Source: Arsenophonus sp052174135 (GTDB lineage Bacteria; Pseudomonadota; Gammaproteobacteria; Enterobacterales; Enterobacteriaceae). From it: a stretch of DNA of 64,000 nt. Position 1 is the first letter of the stretch. Each line of letters starts with the position of its first letter. The translations under genes and the position numbers were made by a program. Where the stretch lies: contig JBQMRZ010000027.1 of the NCBI GenBank assembly GCA_052174135.1, forward strand, positions 1 through 64,000, written 5' to 3'. Positions 10,568 to 22,260 of the stretch are shown here, piece after piece. The notes beneath the pieces are model-generated. The model saw only the letters and a program-made list of their open reading frames with translations. It ran no database searches and was not told the DNA's origin.

Positions 10568-13500
10568 AAAAATCCTTTATAATAATTTTATTTAAAATGT
10601 TTTTAAATGATCAATTTAATGATTATAATATTTTTTTTGTCTAGAATAATATATATCTAAGTTTTTATATTTTTATTAATTTTATGCTATAAATATTGTT
10701 TTTTTAAAATATAATTTTCAGTAACTAATATCCTTTAAAGATATTTTTTTTAATTTTATATAAATAAAAGATTATATAAAATTAAATTAAAATAATAATA
10801 AAATAAATAATGATAATTATTACGATTAATCTTGTTATATTTTAATAATGTATTAATATTTAAAATTAATATTAATATCAATATTAATATTACAAAAGAA
10901 ATAAGAAATATAATTTTAAAATAATATTAACAGTTAATAAAAATAAATTTATTATATTATATATAATCAATGGTTAAGTAATTTTTACTATAATTAATAA
11001 ATTATCTAAAAATTTAAAAAATTAATATATTTTATTATTATTTTAATCTCATTAAAATTTTATATTTTTATTACTAACTTGTAATATAATCAATTTTAAT
11101 CATAATGATTTATTTGTTTCTAATCTTTTTCTCTATATTAATGAAATATTTAAATTTTTACTATATAAATAAATGTTATTTATATTAAAAAAACAGAAGG
11201 TTAAATTTTTATTAATAATATTAACAATAACTTTATTTTATGTAATAAAAAATCTATCTTGAATAATTGAATTTTTAGTGATTTTATATTTCATTGTGCA
11301 TATAATTTTTTTTTAAAAGAATAAGAATTATATTAATATAAAGTTATTTTTAAATCTAAGAAATTGAATAGCTTTAACGGATTAGTGATATATGAATATA
11401 TTACTTTTTCGAAATTAATGTTTTTATGCTTAAATATTATTCATTAAAATATTCATATATCTTTTAATTGAATTTAATTTTTTCTTTAAGATAAAATATC
11501 TAAATGTTATTATTAGTTATATATTAAAATATATATAATTTTAAATATGTTAATTTTACTAATTAATAAATTATTTTGTGCCTTACAAGTTAAGTCGCTT
11601 TAAAAAATATTTTTAAACATTATTTTTACTTATATTAAAGTGTATAAAATTAAGATATAACTAACTATAAATATTCAAAGAATAGATATAGATATTTTAT
11701 TTATTTTAAATTTAACAGATTTTATTATAAATAGTTTTTATTTTAAATAAAATATTTATTATTAATAATAACTAAATAATTTTTTAATGATAATGTTTTA
11801 AATATTTTTAAGGTTTTAATTCTAAAAGAATATAATATAATTATAATTATATTATATTTTATAAAATAGCTAGTTGATAATTAAAGATTAAAATAACTAT
11901 AAATTACATCTACACTAAAAATTAATTTCATTATTTTAAATAAATACGAAATACTTATTGTATATAATGTAAGAGATTTTCTATAAACAACTTAGTAAAA
12001 ATAAAATATCTATATATTAAATAAATAAAATGATATTTAATATTTTAATAAAAAACAAATAAGTATTTTTCTTATTTTTTAAATAAATTATAATTTTTTA
12101 TGATATTTGATTTATTAATAATTAATATCTATTAAAATTTATATTTATGTAAGTATAATTTATTATACTAATATAAATAACTGTTAATTAATTTAAATAA
12201 AATTATAAATAATAATTATTTTATTTAGAAATAAAAAAATAAATTCATATTAACTTTATTTATTAATAAATAATTTAATATAAATTAATCTTATATAAAT
12301 TTTATTTTTTTTAAAAAAATTTATAAAACACTTTATGATAATAATAAGTATTTAATTTATCACTATATTTTAAATATATTATTAATAATATAATTATTAT
12401 AAATAATTATATTAAAAAATAAATAATTAAAAATTTTTTATTAAAATAATATTTTTCAAAAAAATCTTTAATAAAAAATAAAATATTCGATTATTTTCAA
12501 TAACTATTTATTAAATAAGTAATTCTTATTAATAATCAATATTAATAATATCTTTATTTATTTTTTATCTAGTTTACAAAATAATATAATTAATTAACTA
12601 CACCTAACTTTAGTAAATGTAAACCTTTAATATGAACTAATAATTTATAAACTAATTATTAATTTTACTTTAAATTATAAAATATGTATTAAAAAATCAA
12701 TTTTATTTACTGAAATTAAAACCATTAAATTCTTTAATAATTTTTACAATATTACTAAAACTAATGTTATTTAAGTTTTTTTTTATAAAAATATGAAAAA
12801 TTAATTAAAGTTAATGAATAAAATAACAAATAAATTTGAGTTAAATTATTTAATTAAATCAAGATGATTTTACTTATTTATTTATATAAATTTTACTCAG
12901 TTTATTAAAATAAACAATAAGTATAAAGAGGATTTTTATGTAAGTTTTACTTTTTATTTAATAATTTAAAATGCAATAAATAAAAACATATTATAAAAAA
13001 TATTAATAATTATTATATTAATAGTCTTTATTATTATTTTATTAAATTTATGGTATTAAAAAAAATTAATATAAATAAATATATTTTATAGTAGAAATAT
13101 ACATTTATTAAAAATATTTTTAAAAATAATCTATTTTACTAAAAAAAATAAAATTACTATTTTAAGTACATGTATTTATTTTTTTTTGACCTTAGCTGTA
13201 TATAACTAAATAAACTAAAAAAATAAAGTGATATTAATTTAAAGATTATTAAAAATTGACAGAAAAATGAATATTAATGTTATTGAAAAAATGTAATATT
13301 TCTAATTAACAATTAATCACCAAAACGATATAAATATAAAAAAAATAAAATTTATTTTAAAAAACATCTAAATAACAAAATATATAAAATTAATTGTTAA
13401 TAATGATAATAATAATATTATTGTTTAAAACACTATAATTAAAAGCATCATAAATATGATTATTAAATTAAATTACAAATTCTATATTTTAAAATAATTA

Positions 13501-14675
13501 ATTATTATTAATAATATAAATAAACGACTAAGTCTATTTTAAATATTTCTTTTTTATATTTTATATATCAAATAACATAATAAATTATGACATAAATAAA
13601 ATAAAAAATAAGTTTCAAATTAATATATAATACATCAGAAAAGATCATTAATATAAATAATATAAACATTATAACTAATATTAATTCATTCATTATATAT
13701 AATTTATTAATTCTATTTTTTTAATTTATCAGATTTAATTTAAATATATTTAAAATATAATATATAATTAAAAAATGAATTAATAAACAAATAAAAATAA
13801 TTAATACTAATAGCTAGCCACTCTAAAATAATAAATAATATTTATATTAATTAATAAATTTATTATAAATAATTAAAATCTTTTATATTTATATTTTTAA
13901 AACATATTTAATTTTAATTTACGTATAAAATGCGATATTTTATTTATTATTATTTAGTTATGAACTTTATCTTTACTTTATTTAATCTAATATAATTTAG
14001 ATATTATATATTTATAAAATATAATTAAATATCTTAATTTAATTTACTATATTAATTTTTAATAATTATAAATAGACATAATCTTTATTAATTATATTTA
14101 CTAAATACAATAAACTATAAAATATTATAATAATCTATTTTTACTAAGTACTAATATTTTATTTTTATCATCATTTCAATTAAAATATTGAAAGATACTT
14201 TATTAATTAAAGAATTTTTCTTCTATTTATTTTATAAATGATATTTTATAATAATTACTATAGTTTTTCTTAGTAAAAAAATTCATTTGAATTATTTATC
14301 AATTTTTATAATATTAAAATTGATAATAACTCTATAAATAAAATGAACAGTGATAGATGTTTTTAACTAATTATTTTAGTAAAAATAATTGTTTATTTAC
14401 TGTATTTATTTTTAATATTACTGTCATTTTTATGTTTATTGAATATTTATTAAATTTTAAAATATTTTAATATCACTATAAACCTTTTTATTTATGATTA
14501 ATTTAGTATCAAAAGAAATTTCATAAAAAATACAATTTATATATATTAAAATATAATTATATCAAAGATATTTTTTTTAATTTATGATATTAATGTTTTT
14601 AATATAAAAATAAGACAAATTAAAAATTATTTTTTTTATTTAGTTAAATTTTTATAAAAATTTAAAATATAAAAA
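10568..14675. other. Gene-free 4.1 kb
   Basis: The longest gene-free stretch in the first third of the window; no ORF of note in any frame. By E. coli order tus and rstAB could have stood on this side of fumC, but I recognised no remnant. A 13-bp inverted repeat with a 49-base spacer (GATATATGAATAT at 11387-11399, its complement at 11449-11461) is the only structure I could point to. Confidence 0.5.
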
Positions 14676-16073
14676 TTATTTTTTTATCGTACCTATCATA
14701 TTTTTAGGTTGCACCCAACTATCAAATTCCTCTTCTGTTAAGTAACCTAGTTTTAATGCTGCTTTTTTAAGCGTCATTCCTTCTTTATGTGCTTTTTTAG
14801 CAATTTTAGCAGCTTTATCATAACCAATATGAGTATTTAATGCAGTAACTAACATTAATGATTCATGTAATAATTTATTTATACGCTGATGATTAGGTTC
14901 AATACCTTTAACGCAATAATTATTAAAACTAAACATACCATCTGTTAATAAACGAACTGACTGTAAAAAATTATTTATAATCATAGGTTTAAAAACATTA
15001 AGTTCAAAATTACCTGATGAACCTCCAATATTAATAGCAACATCGTTGCCCATAACTTGAGCACAAATCATAGTTAATACCTCACATTGAGTTGGATTTA
15101 TTTTCCCTGGCATTATTGAGCTACCAGGTTCATTTTCAGGAATCATAATTTCACCAATACCACAACGCGGACCTGATGCTAACCATCTAATATCATTGGC
15201 GATCTTCATCAATGAAACCGCTAAACCCTTTAATGAACCATGAGCATGAACTAAAGCATCACAAGTAGCTAGAGATTCAAATTTATTAGGTGAAGTTACA
15301 AATGGTTCACCTGACAATTTTGCAATTTTATTAGCGACTTGAATAGAATATTTAGGGTGAGTATTTAAACCCGTACCAACCGCTGTCCCACCCAATGCTA
15401 ATTCGCAAAGATGTGGGATACTCCTTTTGATATGTTGAATATTATGATCTAGCATTGCTACCCAACCAGATATTTCTTGACCTAAAGTTAATGGTGTTGC
15501 ATCTTGTAGATGTGTACGACCAATTTTGATAATATCATTAAAAGAATCAGATTTTTGTTTTAAAGTAGTTTGTAGTTTTTTTAATTCAGATAAAAGTTTT
15601 TGATTTAAAACAATAACAGCAGCAACATGCATCGCAGTTTGAAACACATCATTAGAACTCTGGCTTTTATTTACATCATCATTTGGATGAATTAAGCGTT
15701 CTTGTCCTCTTTTCCCACCTAAAATTTCACTTGCTCTATTTGCTAGTACTTCATTTATATTCATATTAGTTTGTGTACCAGAGCCGGTCTGCCAGATTAC
15801 CAATGGAAATTCAGCTATATGTTTATCTGCTAAAACTTCATTAGCTGAAGCGATAATAGCATTAGCCTTATCTCTTGCTATTAAACCTAAATCAATATTT
15901 ACTTCAGTTGCTGCTTTTTTAGTTAATGCCAATGCATGAATTAAAGCAGTAGGTATTTTTTCTATTGAAATACAAAAATATTTTAACGAACGTTGTGTTT
16001 GAGCACCCCACAACCTATTCGCAGGGATTTTAATTTCTCCCATGGAGTCTTTTTCAATTCGATATTCTAACAT
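14676..16073 (-). CDS. fumC: Fumarate hydratase, class II
   Basis: Interconverts fumarate and L-malate in the TCA cycle; an oxygen-stable homotetramer without an iron-sulfur cluster. At 465 residues it matches E. coli FumC (467 as I recall) from EKDSMGEIKIPANRLWGAQT near the start. The superfamily signature GSSIMPGKINPTQ lies near residue 316, with GRTHLQDATPLTLGQE near 185 and SGTGLNTHP-like ELALGGTAVGTGLNTHP near 223. All main active-site loops look intact. The ATG follows AAGGAATAATA, a good ribosome-binding site. I found no trace of the class I fumarases. With acnA it shows that at least part of the TCA cycle is kept. Confidence 0.97.
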   Translation of the reverse strand: MLEYRIEKDSMGEIKIPANRLWGAQTQRSLKYFCISIEKIPTALIHALALTKKAATEVNIDLGLIARDKANAIIASANEVLADKHIAEFPLVIWQTGSGTQTNMNINEVLANRASEILGGKRGQERLIHPNDDVNKSQSSNDVFQTAMHVAAVIVLNQKLLSELKKLQTTLKQKSDSFNDIIKIGRTHLQDATPLTLGQEISGWVAMLDHNIQHIKRSIPHLCELALGGTAVGTGLNTHPKYSIQVANKIAKLSGEPFVTSPNKFESLATCDALVHAHGSLKGLAVSLMKIANDIRWLASGPRCGIGEIMIPENEPGSSIMPGKINPTQCEVLTMICAQVMGNDVAINIGGSSGNFELNVFKPMIINNFLQSVRLLTDGMFSFNNYCVKGIEPNHQRINKLLHESLMLVTALNTHIGYDKAAKIAKKAHKEGMTLKKAALKLGYLTEEEFDSWVQPKNMIGTIKK

Positions 16074-16597
16074 TATTATTCCTTTTTTTAGAATAAAAAA
16101 TTAATTTACATTAATCTCTTTTTTTGTGGATAAAAATTATGATGATTAAAATCATCCGCTATTTTAGTTGAAGCATAAAATATAAATAATTTATTATAAG
16201 ACAATTAAAAATTTTTCTTAATTAAGAATAACATTCTATGTTAAAATCATTAATAAAGCTCAATTTTATGATTAAAAAATAAAAAAAATTACATATTTAA
16301 ACGTCATTAAATCAAAAAATTCTTTTTATTTATTAATAGATAAATAATAAATAGAAATATACAAAATAATAAATTTTATTATTAAATATTTTAGTATAAA
16401 TATAAAAATATTTTTTATAATAAAGAGATATTTATAAATTAAATATATTATATCGATAAAAATCATAAAAATTTATTAATTATCTTTTATTTAAAATATT
16501 TATTTAAATTAAATAACTTTTTAATCTAAATACTTCTAACTAAAGTAGTTGAAGTTGGTTTAAACATAAAATATAATTGAAATTACCATTAATTATT

Positions 16598-16625
16598 AAG
16601 GTTATAATTATAAAATTATAACCTT
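16598..16625. repeat. 12-bp perfect inverted repeat
   Basis: AAGGTTATAATT (16598-16609) and AATTATAACCTT (16614-16625) pair around an ATAA loop. It lies about 520 bases upstream of fumC, in gene-free DNA. No uridine run follows. Confidence 0.5.
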
Positions 16626-16878
16626 GAATTTAAGTTAATTTATTTTTAGCGCTTTTTAAAAAAAAAGTTAAATATGTTTTTTATTTTTTCTTTTTTTTTT
16701 AAAAAAGAATTGCTAATTTATTAATATTGATTAAATATATATCATACTTTTATCGATTAATTAACTTATTTTATGCTATCAATAAAAACTTCACTAACGT
16801 ATGACTTTTTAATAATTTCAAATTCATTAAATCTAATAACAAAATAATTACTATTTATTTTGTTATTTTAAAATCTGT

Positions 16879-17010
16879 TTATAAAGAAAATAGAACTGCA
16901 ATAACATAATTAAAATTTCCGTCATTATAAATATCTCTAGATGATGATAATAAATTATTTACGTAATTATCATGGACAATATTAATTTTTAATGGATAAA
17001 TGATGTTTAT
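16879..17010 (-). pseudogene. Unidentified coding-like fragment
   Basis: One minus-strand frame stays open for about 43 codons and reads like a protein rather than AT noise: it contains HDNYVNNLLSSSRDIYNDG followed by FNYVIAVLFSL and then TAA. The residue mix (D, S, G, R, H) is unusual for random DNA of this composition. There is no ATG at its beginning and an in-frame TAA lies upstream. I do not recognise the family. It is probably an exon-sized remnant of a lost gene. Confidence 0.3.
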
Positions 17011-17571
17011 TTATATTAAAACATTATATATTTATATAAAAGGTATTTTGATTAGAATTAATTAATAAAATTTTAAAATACATTTTTACAGGATTTAAAC
17101 TAAAAAATATATTAATAGTACTAAATTACTAGTTAATTTAATTTCATCACAAAATTAAAATTAAAATATATTACATTTAGAATAAATGAATAAAAAACAA
17201 AAAAATAAATTATATTAATTTTCATTTAATATCATGTATATGATATATAATTTATATTTTTTAGTCATTAATAATACCTCAAATAACATTATAATTAAAT
17301 TGAATGATAATAAAAATGATAAGAGTTATTTAAAATATTAACGATTTTATATTAATTTTAATACTAAATAAGAATATGTAATAATCTTACATTAAATAAA
17401 GTTTTTTAAGATAAAATTCTTTAATTGATATGATGATAAATTATTTATTATAGTTAAGTTTTACATAAAATTGATAGATTATATTATTAACTAGTTACTA
17501 TAATAAAATTATATTTATATTTATAGTTTTTTATTGCAACTAATGATTTTAAAAAAAATTCAGGTATTTAA

Positions 17572-18147
17572 ATGACAGATTATTTTTTAATATTTATAGC
17601 TATAGTTTTAATAAATAATTTTATTTTAATAAAGTTTTTCAAATTATATCCATTTATAGAAAATTACAAAAAATTAGAAACTACTATTACTATCGGGCTT
17701 ATAATAACACTTGTAATAACATTAATAACCATCTTTTCATGGCTTATTAATAAATTTATTTTAATACATTTAAATCATATTTATTTACATATATTAAGCT
17801 TCATGCTAGTTATTAGTATTCTTATTCAACTTATTAAATTGCTCATTTATAAAACTAATTTAATATTATGTCGTCTTTTAAGTATTTTTTTACCATTAAT
17901 TACAATAAATTGTGCAATGCTTTATCTAACTTTATTACTTAATACTAATCAATCACATAATTTTTTACAATCTATTTTTTACACCTTTACTGTTGGAATA
18001 GGATTTTTTTTGATAACAATACTATTTTCTTCCATTCGCGAGCACGTTTTTATGGCAAATATTCCAGCTACTTTGAGTGGTTTATCTATTGAACTCATTA
18101 CTGTTTGGTTGATGTCTTTAGCATTTATGGCATTTAGTTGTGGTTGA
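17572..18147 (+). CDS. rsxA: Rsx/Rnf electron transport complex subunit A
   Basis: A six-helix inner-membrane subunit of the Rsx (Rnf-type) complex, which in E. coli keeps SoxR reduced and in other bacteria couples ferredoxin/NADH electron transfer to ion movement. At 191 residues (193 in E. coli as I recall) it contains family segments: NNFILIKFFKLYPFI near residue 15, LITINCAMLYLTLL near 104 and LSGLSIELITVWLMSLAFMAFSCG at the end. The first family segment normally has cysteine-containing NGxxLxQ-type residues; here FFKLYPF replaces the usual FLGLCPF, so the cysteine that helps bind the membrane iron-sulfur centre appears lost. This is the first gene of a short operon; AGG stands upstream of the ATG. 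Confidence 0.92.
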   Translation: MTDYFLIFIAIVLINNFILIKFFKLYPFIENYKKLETTITIGLIITLVITLITIFSWLINKFILIHLNHIYLHILSFMLVISILIQLIKLLIYKTNLILCRLLSIFLPLITINCAMLYLTLLLNTNQSHNFLQSIFYTFTVGIGFFLITILFSSIREHVFMANIPATLSGLSIELITVWLMSLAFMAFSCG

Positions 18148-18157
18148 TCGAACTCTA

Positions 18158-20566
18158 ATGAATATTTTGTTAATTATAATCAGTATTATTGTCGGGTTTT
18201 ATTTTATTTTTAATTCTATTTTAGAGTTTATCTTTCTTTATTTTAAAATAAAGAAGAAATTAATAATAGAAGAAATTGATAATATTTTACCACAAAATCA
18301 ATGTGGCAAATGTGATTATCTAGATTGTCGCAAATATGCTGAAGCAATAGTCAGTAATAATCAAACTATAAATAAATGTATACCGGGCGGCAAAAAAGTA
18401 ATGTTAAAAATTGCTAAATTATTTAATATCAAGCCACAAGTACTTGATGGAAATAAATTAATAAGACAAGAACAAAAAATTGCTTTTATTGATGAGGAAA
18501 ATTGTATTGGTTGCACTAAATGTATTCATATTTGTCCTGTTGATGCGATTATTGGGACAAGACATGCTATGCATACAGTGTTAAAGGATCTTTGTATAGG
18601 CTGTGATCTTTGTGTTTCCATATGCCCAACAAATAGTATTATTATGTTGCCAATAAAAACTAAAATTGAAAATTTAAAATGGAATTCTTCGATTATTTCA
18701 TCGAAAAATATTATTACTGAATCAAATTCAATCTTAAAAGTTATATTTCATAATAAAAAGATAAATAATAAAATATTTAATTTTTTAAAAAAATTAATCT
18801 TAACCGAAAAAAAAACTTATTCTTCTTCAAAAAGAATATATCAACCACAAATAAAAACACAATCAAACCAATTTTCCATATTAAAGCTCCCATTAGCTAA
18901 TGAATTGATTATTCCAATTCAACAACATATAGGTTTACCTGGAGATATTATTGTTAAAATTGGTGACTATGTTTTAACAGGACAAGCCTTGACCAAAGGC
19001 TGCAATTATAGGCTTCCTATTCACGCAGCTACATCTGGTACTATTACTGCTATAGCACCACATATAACGGTACATTCTTTAGATAAAAAAGAGCTTTGTA
19101 TTTACTTAAAACCGGACAATAAAGATAAATGGTGTGAACGCAAACCTTTACCAAATTATTTACAATATTCTAGTGAAATTTTATTATCATGTATTGAAAA
19201 AGCTGGCATAGCAGAATTAAGTGGTACAGGTTTTTCTACTGCAATAAAGTTAAAAAATGGAAATAAATCGATTAATACTTTAATTATTAATGCTGAGGAA
19301 TGTGAACCTTATATAACTGCCGATAATCGACTAATACAAGAGCATGCTAATGAAATCATTGAAGGTATATTAATACTAATATATATACTGAAATCAAAAG
19401 AAGTTTTTATTGCTATTGAAGATAATAAACAAAAAGCAATCATAGCATTAAAAAAAGCACTTTTAGATTTAGGTATAAAAAGTATAATTAAGATAAAAGT
19501 AATTCCAACAAAATATCCTTTAAACGAAATTAAACAATTAACTAAAATATTAACAGGTAAAGAGATACAAAACGATATTCATTCTTCTTTTATCAATATA
19601 TTGATGCAAAATGTTAGCACTGTATTTGCCATTAAACGTGCTATTATTAATGGTGAACCATTAATTGAGCGCGTAGTAACACTAACTGGTTCTGCAATAC
19701 AAAATCCTGGTAATTATTGGGTACGCTTAGGTACTCCTGTTGAATTTCTATTACAACAAGTCGGAATTATTCCACAATCAAAACAAAATGTTATTATTGG
19801 TGGACCATTAATGGGGATTACTTTATCTGATTTAACCGCTCCTATTGTTAAAACTAGCAATTGTGTTTTCATTCCTGTTTTATCAGAAATAAATAAACAT
19901 AGAATTAATGAAGATGCTTGTATTCGCTGTGGTCATTGTGCTCAAGTTTGTCCAGCTAATTTATTACCACAACAACTTTATTTGTTTAGTCGGTGGCATG
20001 ATCATAAAAATACAGAAAAATATAATTTATTCGATTGTATCGAATGTGGTGCCTGTGTTTATGTTTGTCCAAGTAATATTCCTCTTGTTCAATATTATCA
20101 ACAAGAAAAAGATGAAATCAAAATAATCGCTCAAGAAAAAAAGCGTATCTCTGAAGCGAAAAAACGATTTAATGCTAAAAAAACTCGAATTAAAAGAGAA
20201 AAAATTATAATCCAACAACATAATCAAAGTGCTATTAAGATTGAAATTAAAAATAAAATAATGATCAATAAAGTATTAATGCGAATTAATGCACAAAAAA
20301 ATAAAACTAAAAATAATAAAATTGAATTATTTAATAATCAAGCAGCTATCCAAATTAAAAAACCTAAGCTATACGATGTTCAATTATCTAAAAAAATAAT
20401 AGAAAATAAATCAGATTTAATAATAAAAAAGATAATAGAACAAGAATTAACTAATCAACGTAAAATAATCGTTGCTTCAGCTATTGCTCGTGTTAAGGCA
20501 AAACGTGATGCACAAAATGAACTCTCTAACAACAAAAAAATAAATGAGTTAAAAAATGAAACTTAG
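18158..20566 (+). CDS. rsxBC: Fused RsxB-RsxC electron transport protein
   Basis: One uninterrupted frame of 802 codons covers two normally separate subunits. Residues 1-192 follow RsxB: a membrane anchor, the Fe-S motif Cys49/52/57/74, and two ferredoxin-type clusters (Cys116/119/122/126 and Cys146/149/152/156). The KWN at 174-176 lies where RsxB ends with KWDLN. After about 12 linker residues the RsxC sequence starts (IFNFLKKLI near 206, then KTQSNQF near 233). Later come INAEECEPYITAD, two CxxCxxC...CP clusters (ACIRCGHCAQVCPA, DCIECGACVYVCPS) and a basic tail, shorter than the repeat-rich E. coli tail. The nucleotide-binding loop GGAGFPTG reads SGTGFSTA, which may weaken NADH/FMN binding. 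The ATG at 18158 matches the RsxB start; GTG at 18140 is upstream but overlaps rsxA. Confidence 0.9.
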   Translation: MNILLIIISIIVGFYFIFNSILEFIFLYFKIKKKLIIEEIDNILPQNQCGKCDYLDCRKYAEAIVSNNQTINKCIPGGKKVMLKIAKLFNIKPQVLDGNKLIRQEQKIAFIDEENCIGCTKCIHICPVDAIIGTRHAMHTVLKDLCIGCDLCVSICPTNSIIMLPIKTKIENLKWNSSIISSKNIITESNSILKVIFHNKKINNKIFNFLKKLILTEKKTYSSSKRIYQPQIKTQSNQFSILKLPLANELIIPIQQHIGLPGDIIVKIGDYVLTGQALTKGCNYRLPIHAATSGTITAIAPHITVHSLDKKELCIYLKPDNKDKWCERKPLPNYLQYSSEILLSCIEKAGIAELSGTGFSTAIKLKNGNKSINTLIINAEECEPYITADNRLIQEHANEIIEGILILIYILKSKEVFIAIEDNKQKAIIALKKALLDLGIKSIIKIKVIPTKYPLNEIKQLTKILTGKEIQNDIHSSFINILMQNVSTVFAIKRAIINGEPLIERVVTLTGSAIQNPGNYWVRLGTPVEFLLQQVGIIPQSKQNVIIGGPLMGITLSDLTAPIVKTSNCVFIPVLSEINKHRINEDACIRCGHCAQVCPANLLPQQLYLFSRWHDHKNTEKYNLFDCIECGACVYVCPSNIPLVQYYQQEKDEIKIIAQEKKRISEAKKRFNAKKTRIKREKIIIQQHNQSAIKIEIKNKIMINKVLMRINAQKNKTKNNKIELFNNQAAIQIKKPKLYDVQLSKKIIENKSDLIIKKIIEQELTNQRKIIVASAIARVKAKRDAQNELSNNKKINELKNET

Positions 20567-21650
20567 ACAAATATTTACTTTCTTTAAAATTAATCAATTA
20601 AAAATTATCAACTTATTTTTTGCTTATAAAAAACAAAATATAAGTAAATTCATGTTATGGGTTATTATTGCTGCAATTCCTGGTATTAGTTGTCAAATTT
20701 ACTTTTTTGGAATAGGAGTAGTTTACCAAACCTTATTAGCTATTATAACTGCTTTGACAGCTGAAACCGCTGCTTTAAAATTACGAAAATTACCAATTAT
20801 TAAACATTTAAAAGATAATTCTGCTCTAGTAACAGCACTATTATTAGCTATTAGCATACCACCTTTATCATCATGGTGGCTAATTGTTTTAGGTACTACA
20901 ATTGCGATATTAATTGCTAAGCATGCCTACGGCGGATTAGGTCAAAATATATTTAATCCAGCAATGGTTGGTTATACAATATTATTAATTTTATTTCCTG
21001 TCAAAATAACTAATTGGACATCACCAATAGAAAATCAATCTATTTATTTAAATTTTTTAGCTGCCACACAACTTATTTTTATAAACCATCATTCTACTGA
21101 AAAAACAACCTTAAAAAGGATAACCCTAAATCTTAATGGTTCAAATGAACCATTAAGATTTAATAGTTTTAAAGAATGTTTCTTATTAACACATTCAATT
21201 AATAAAATATTCCAAAAGCCTATCACTTTAGATGATTCGTTAACTAGCATTAGTTGGCGATGGATTAATCTTGGCTATTTATTTGGTGGAATTATTATAC
21301 TCGCTCGCCGAATAATTACTTGGGAAATTCCTGTAGCATTTTTAACTACATTAACATTCTGTTCATTGTTAACTTGGTTCATTATGCCATTACAATTCAC
21401 TTCACCAATGATATATTTATTTTCAGGGAAAATAATGCTTAGCGCTTTTTTTATTATCACTGATCCAGTTACGGCGGCAATTACTTTTCGTGGCCGTCTT
21501 ATTTACGGCTCAATAATTGGATTATTAACTTGGATTATTCGTATTTATGGTTGTTATTCTGATACTATTGCTTTTGCTATATTATTTGGTAATATTTCAG
21601 TGCCACTAATTAATCATTATAGCCAACCACATGTTCATTTAAATAAATAA
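20556..21650 (+). CDS. rsxD: Rsx/Rnf electron transport complex subunit D
   Basis: An inner-membrane subunit with nine to ten hydrophobic segments. It follows E. coli RsxD: IAAIPGISCQIYFFGIG near residue 37, KDNSALVTALLLAISIPPL near 86, YGGLGQNIFNPAMVGY near 126, FIITDPVTAAITFRGRLIYG near 297 and NISVPLINHY near the end. It overlaps the rsxBC stop by 11 bases. At 364 residues it is about 12 longer than E. coli's, all at the N-terminus. In Rnf/Nqr-type D subunits an FMN is bound covalently through a threonine (Thr187 in RsxD, motif SQATPLDTFK). The matching place here, near residue 196, reads SNEPLRFNSFK, so that threonine is missing. Whether this subunit still carries flavin is doubtful. Confidence 0.92.
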   Translation: MKLRQIFTFFKINQLKIINLFFAYKKQNISKFMLWVIIAAIPGISCQIYFFGIGVVYQTLLAIITALTAETAALKLRKLPIIKHLKDNSALVTALLLAISIPPLSSWWLIVLGTTIAILIAKHAYGGLGQNIFNPAMVGYTILLILFPVKITNWTSPIENQSIYLNFLAATQLIFINHHSTEKTTLKRITLNLNGSNEPLRFNSFKECFLLTHSINKIFQKPITLDDSLTSISWRWINLGYLFGGIIILARRIITWEIPVAFLTTLTFCSLLTWFIMPLQFTSPMIYLFSGKIMLSAFFIITDPVTAAITFRGRLIYGSIIGLLTWIIRIYGCYSDTIAFAILFGNISVPLINHYSQPHVHLNK

Positions 21651-21653
21651 AAA

Positions 21654-22260
21654 ATGATTATATTAAAATTAATTAGATATTATTCTATAATATATTAATT
21701 ATTCATTTCCACCATAAAATTAACAATAATCTTTCATGTAATAATCAAAATTATCATTAATAAATAAATAAATTATTAAGTCTCTTTTTATATTATATTT
21801 TTAAAAAAACCAAAAATCATTATTATAATCATAAAAAATATCATATTTTAAGAAAATATTAAATTTTATTGATATTAAAACGATAAAATATTTGTTGAAA
21901 ATAATTTCTATAACAAAACTAAATTTTTATATAATCCAAGTATTATTTGAACACTATAATTAAATTATATGATAAAATGAATATGAAAATAACCCAATAT
22001 TATTAGATAAGCAATATAAATTAGAATGATTTTAAAGAATTTATTACATTGCATCATTAAGAGTTATTATTAATACACATGAATCATTTTCTATTTTGAT
22101 TTATAGAGTCAATTTTATCTAATTATCAATATTTTGAATATACTTAAATTAATTATCATAAATAAAATTAAGAGTTTTTGTTAAAAGTTATAAAAAAGAA
22201 TTTTATATTACTTTAATTATTAAATTTATATTAATTGTTAGTAATTTATTTTATTACTAT
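21654..22260 (+). pseudogene. rsxG: Decayed rsxG
   Basis: Immediately after rsxD the sequence ATA-TTA-AAA-TTA-ATT-AGA (from 21660) reads ILKLIRYYSIIY-stop, resembling the RsxG start MLKTIRKHGITLAL with the start codon changed to ATA (an ATG lies two codons before). About 135 codons later (22056-22130) LRVIINTHESFS...YRVNFI-stop resembles TRVTEHHETPGL...IELRLSDWI, close to the correct distance for RsxG. Several stops and frame changes intervene. I could not recognise the flavin-binding TGAT motif. The space to nth (1.2 kb) equals rsxG plus rsxE. Confidence 0.55.

Larger units (their letters stand above)
16074..17571. other. Gene-free 1.5 kb between fumC and rsxA
   Basis: The stretch separates two divergent genes. 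It contains the inverted repeat at 16598-16625 and an open, low-AT piece on the minus strand (16879-17010), described separately. I do not recognise cnu or ydgK, which precede rsxA in E. coli. Confidence 0.5.

Noticed and set aside
19908..20227. Short frames on both strands inside the rsxC part
   Set aside because: They overlap a strongly conserved coding frame and have no homology; shadows of rsxBC.
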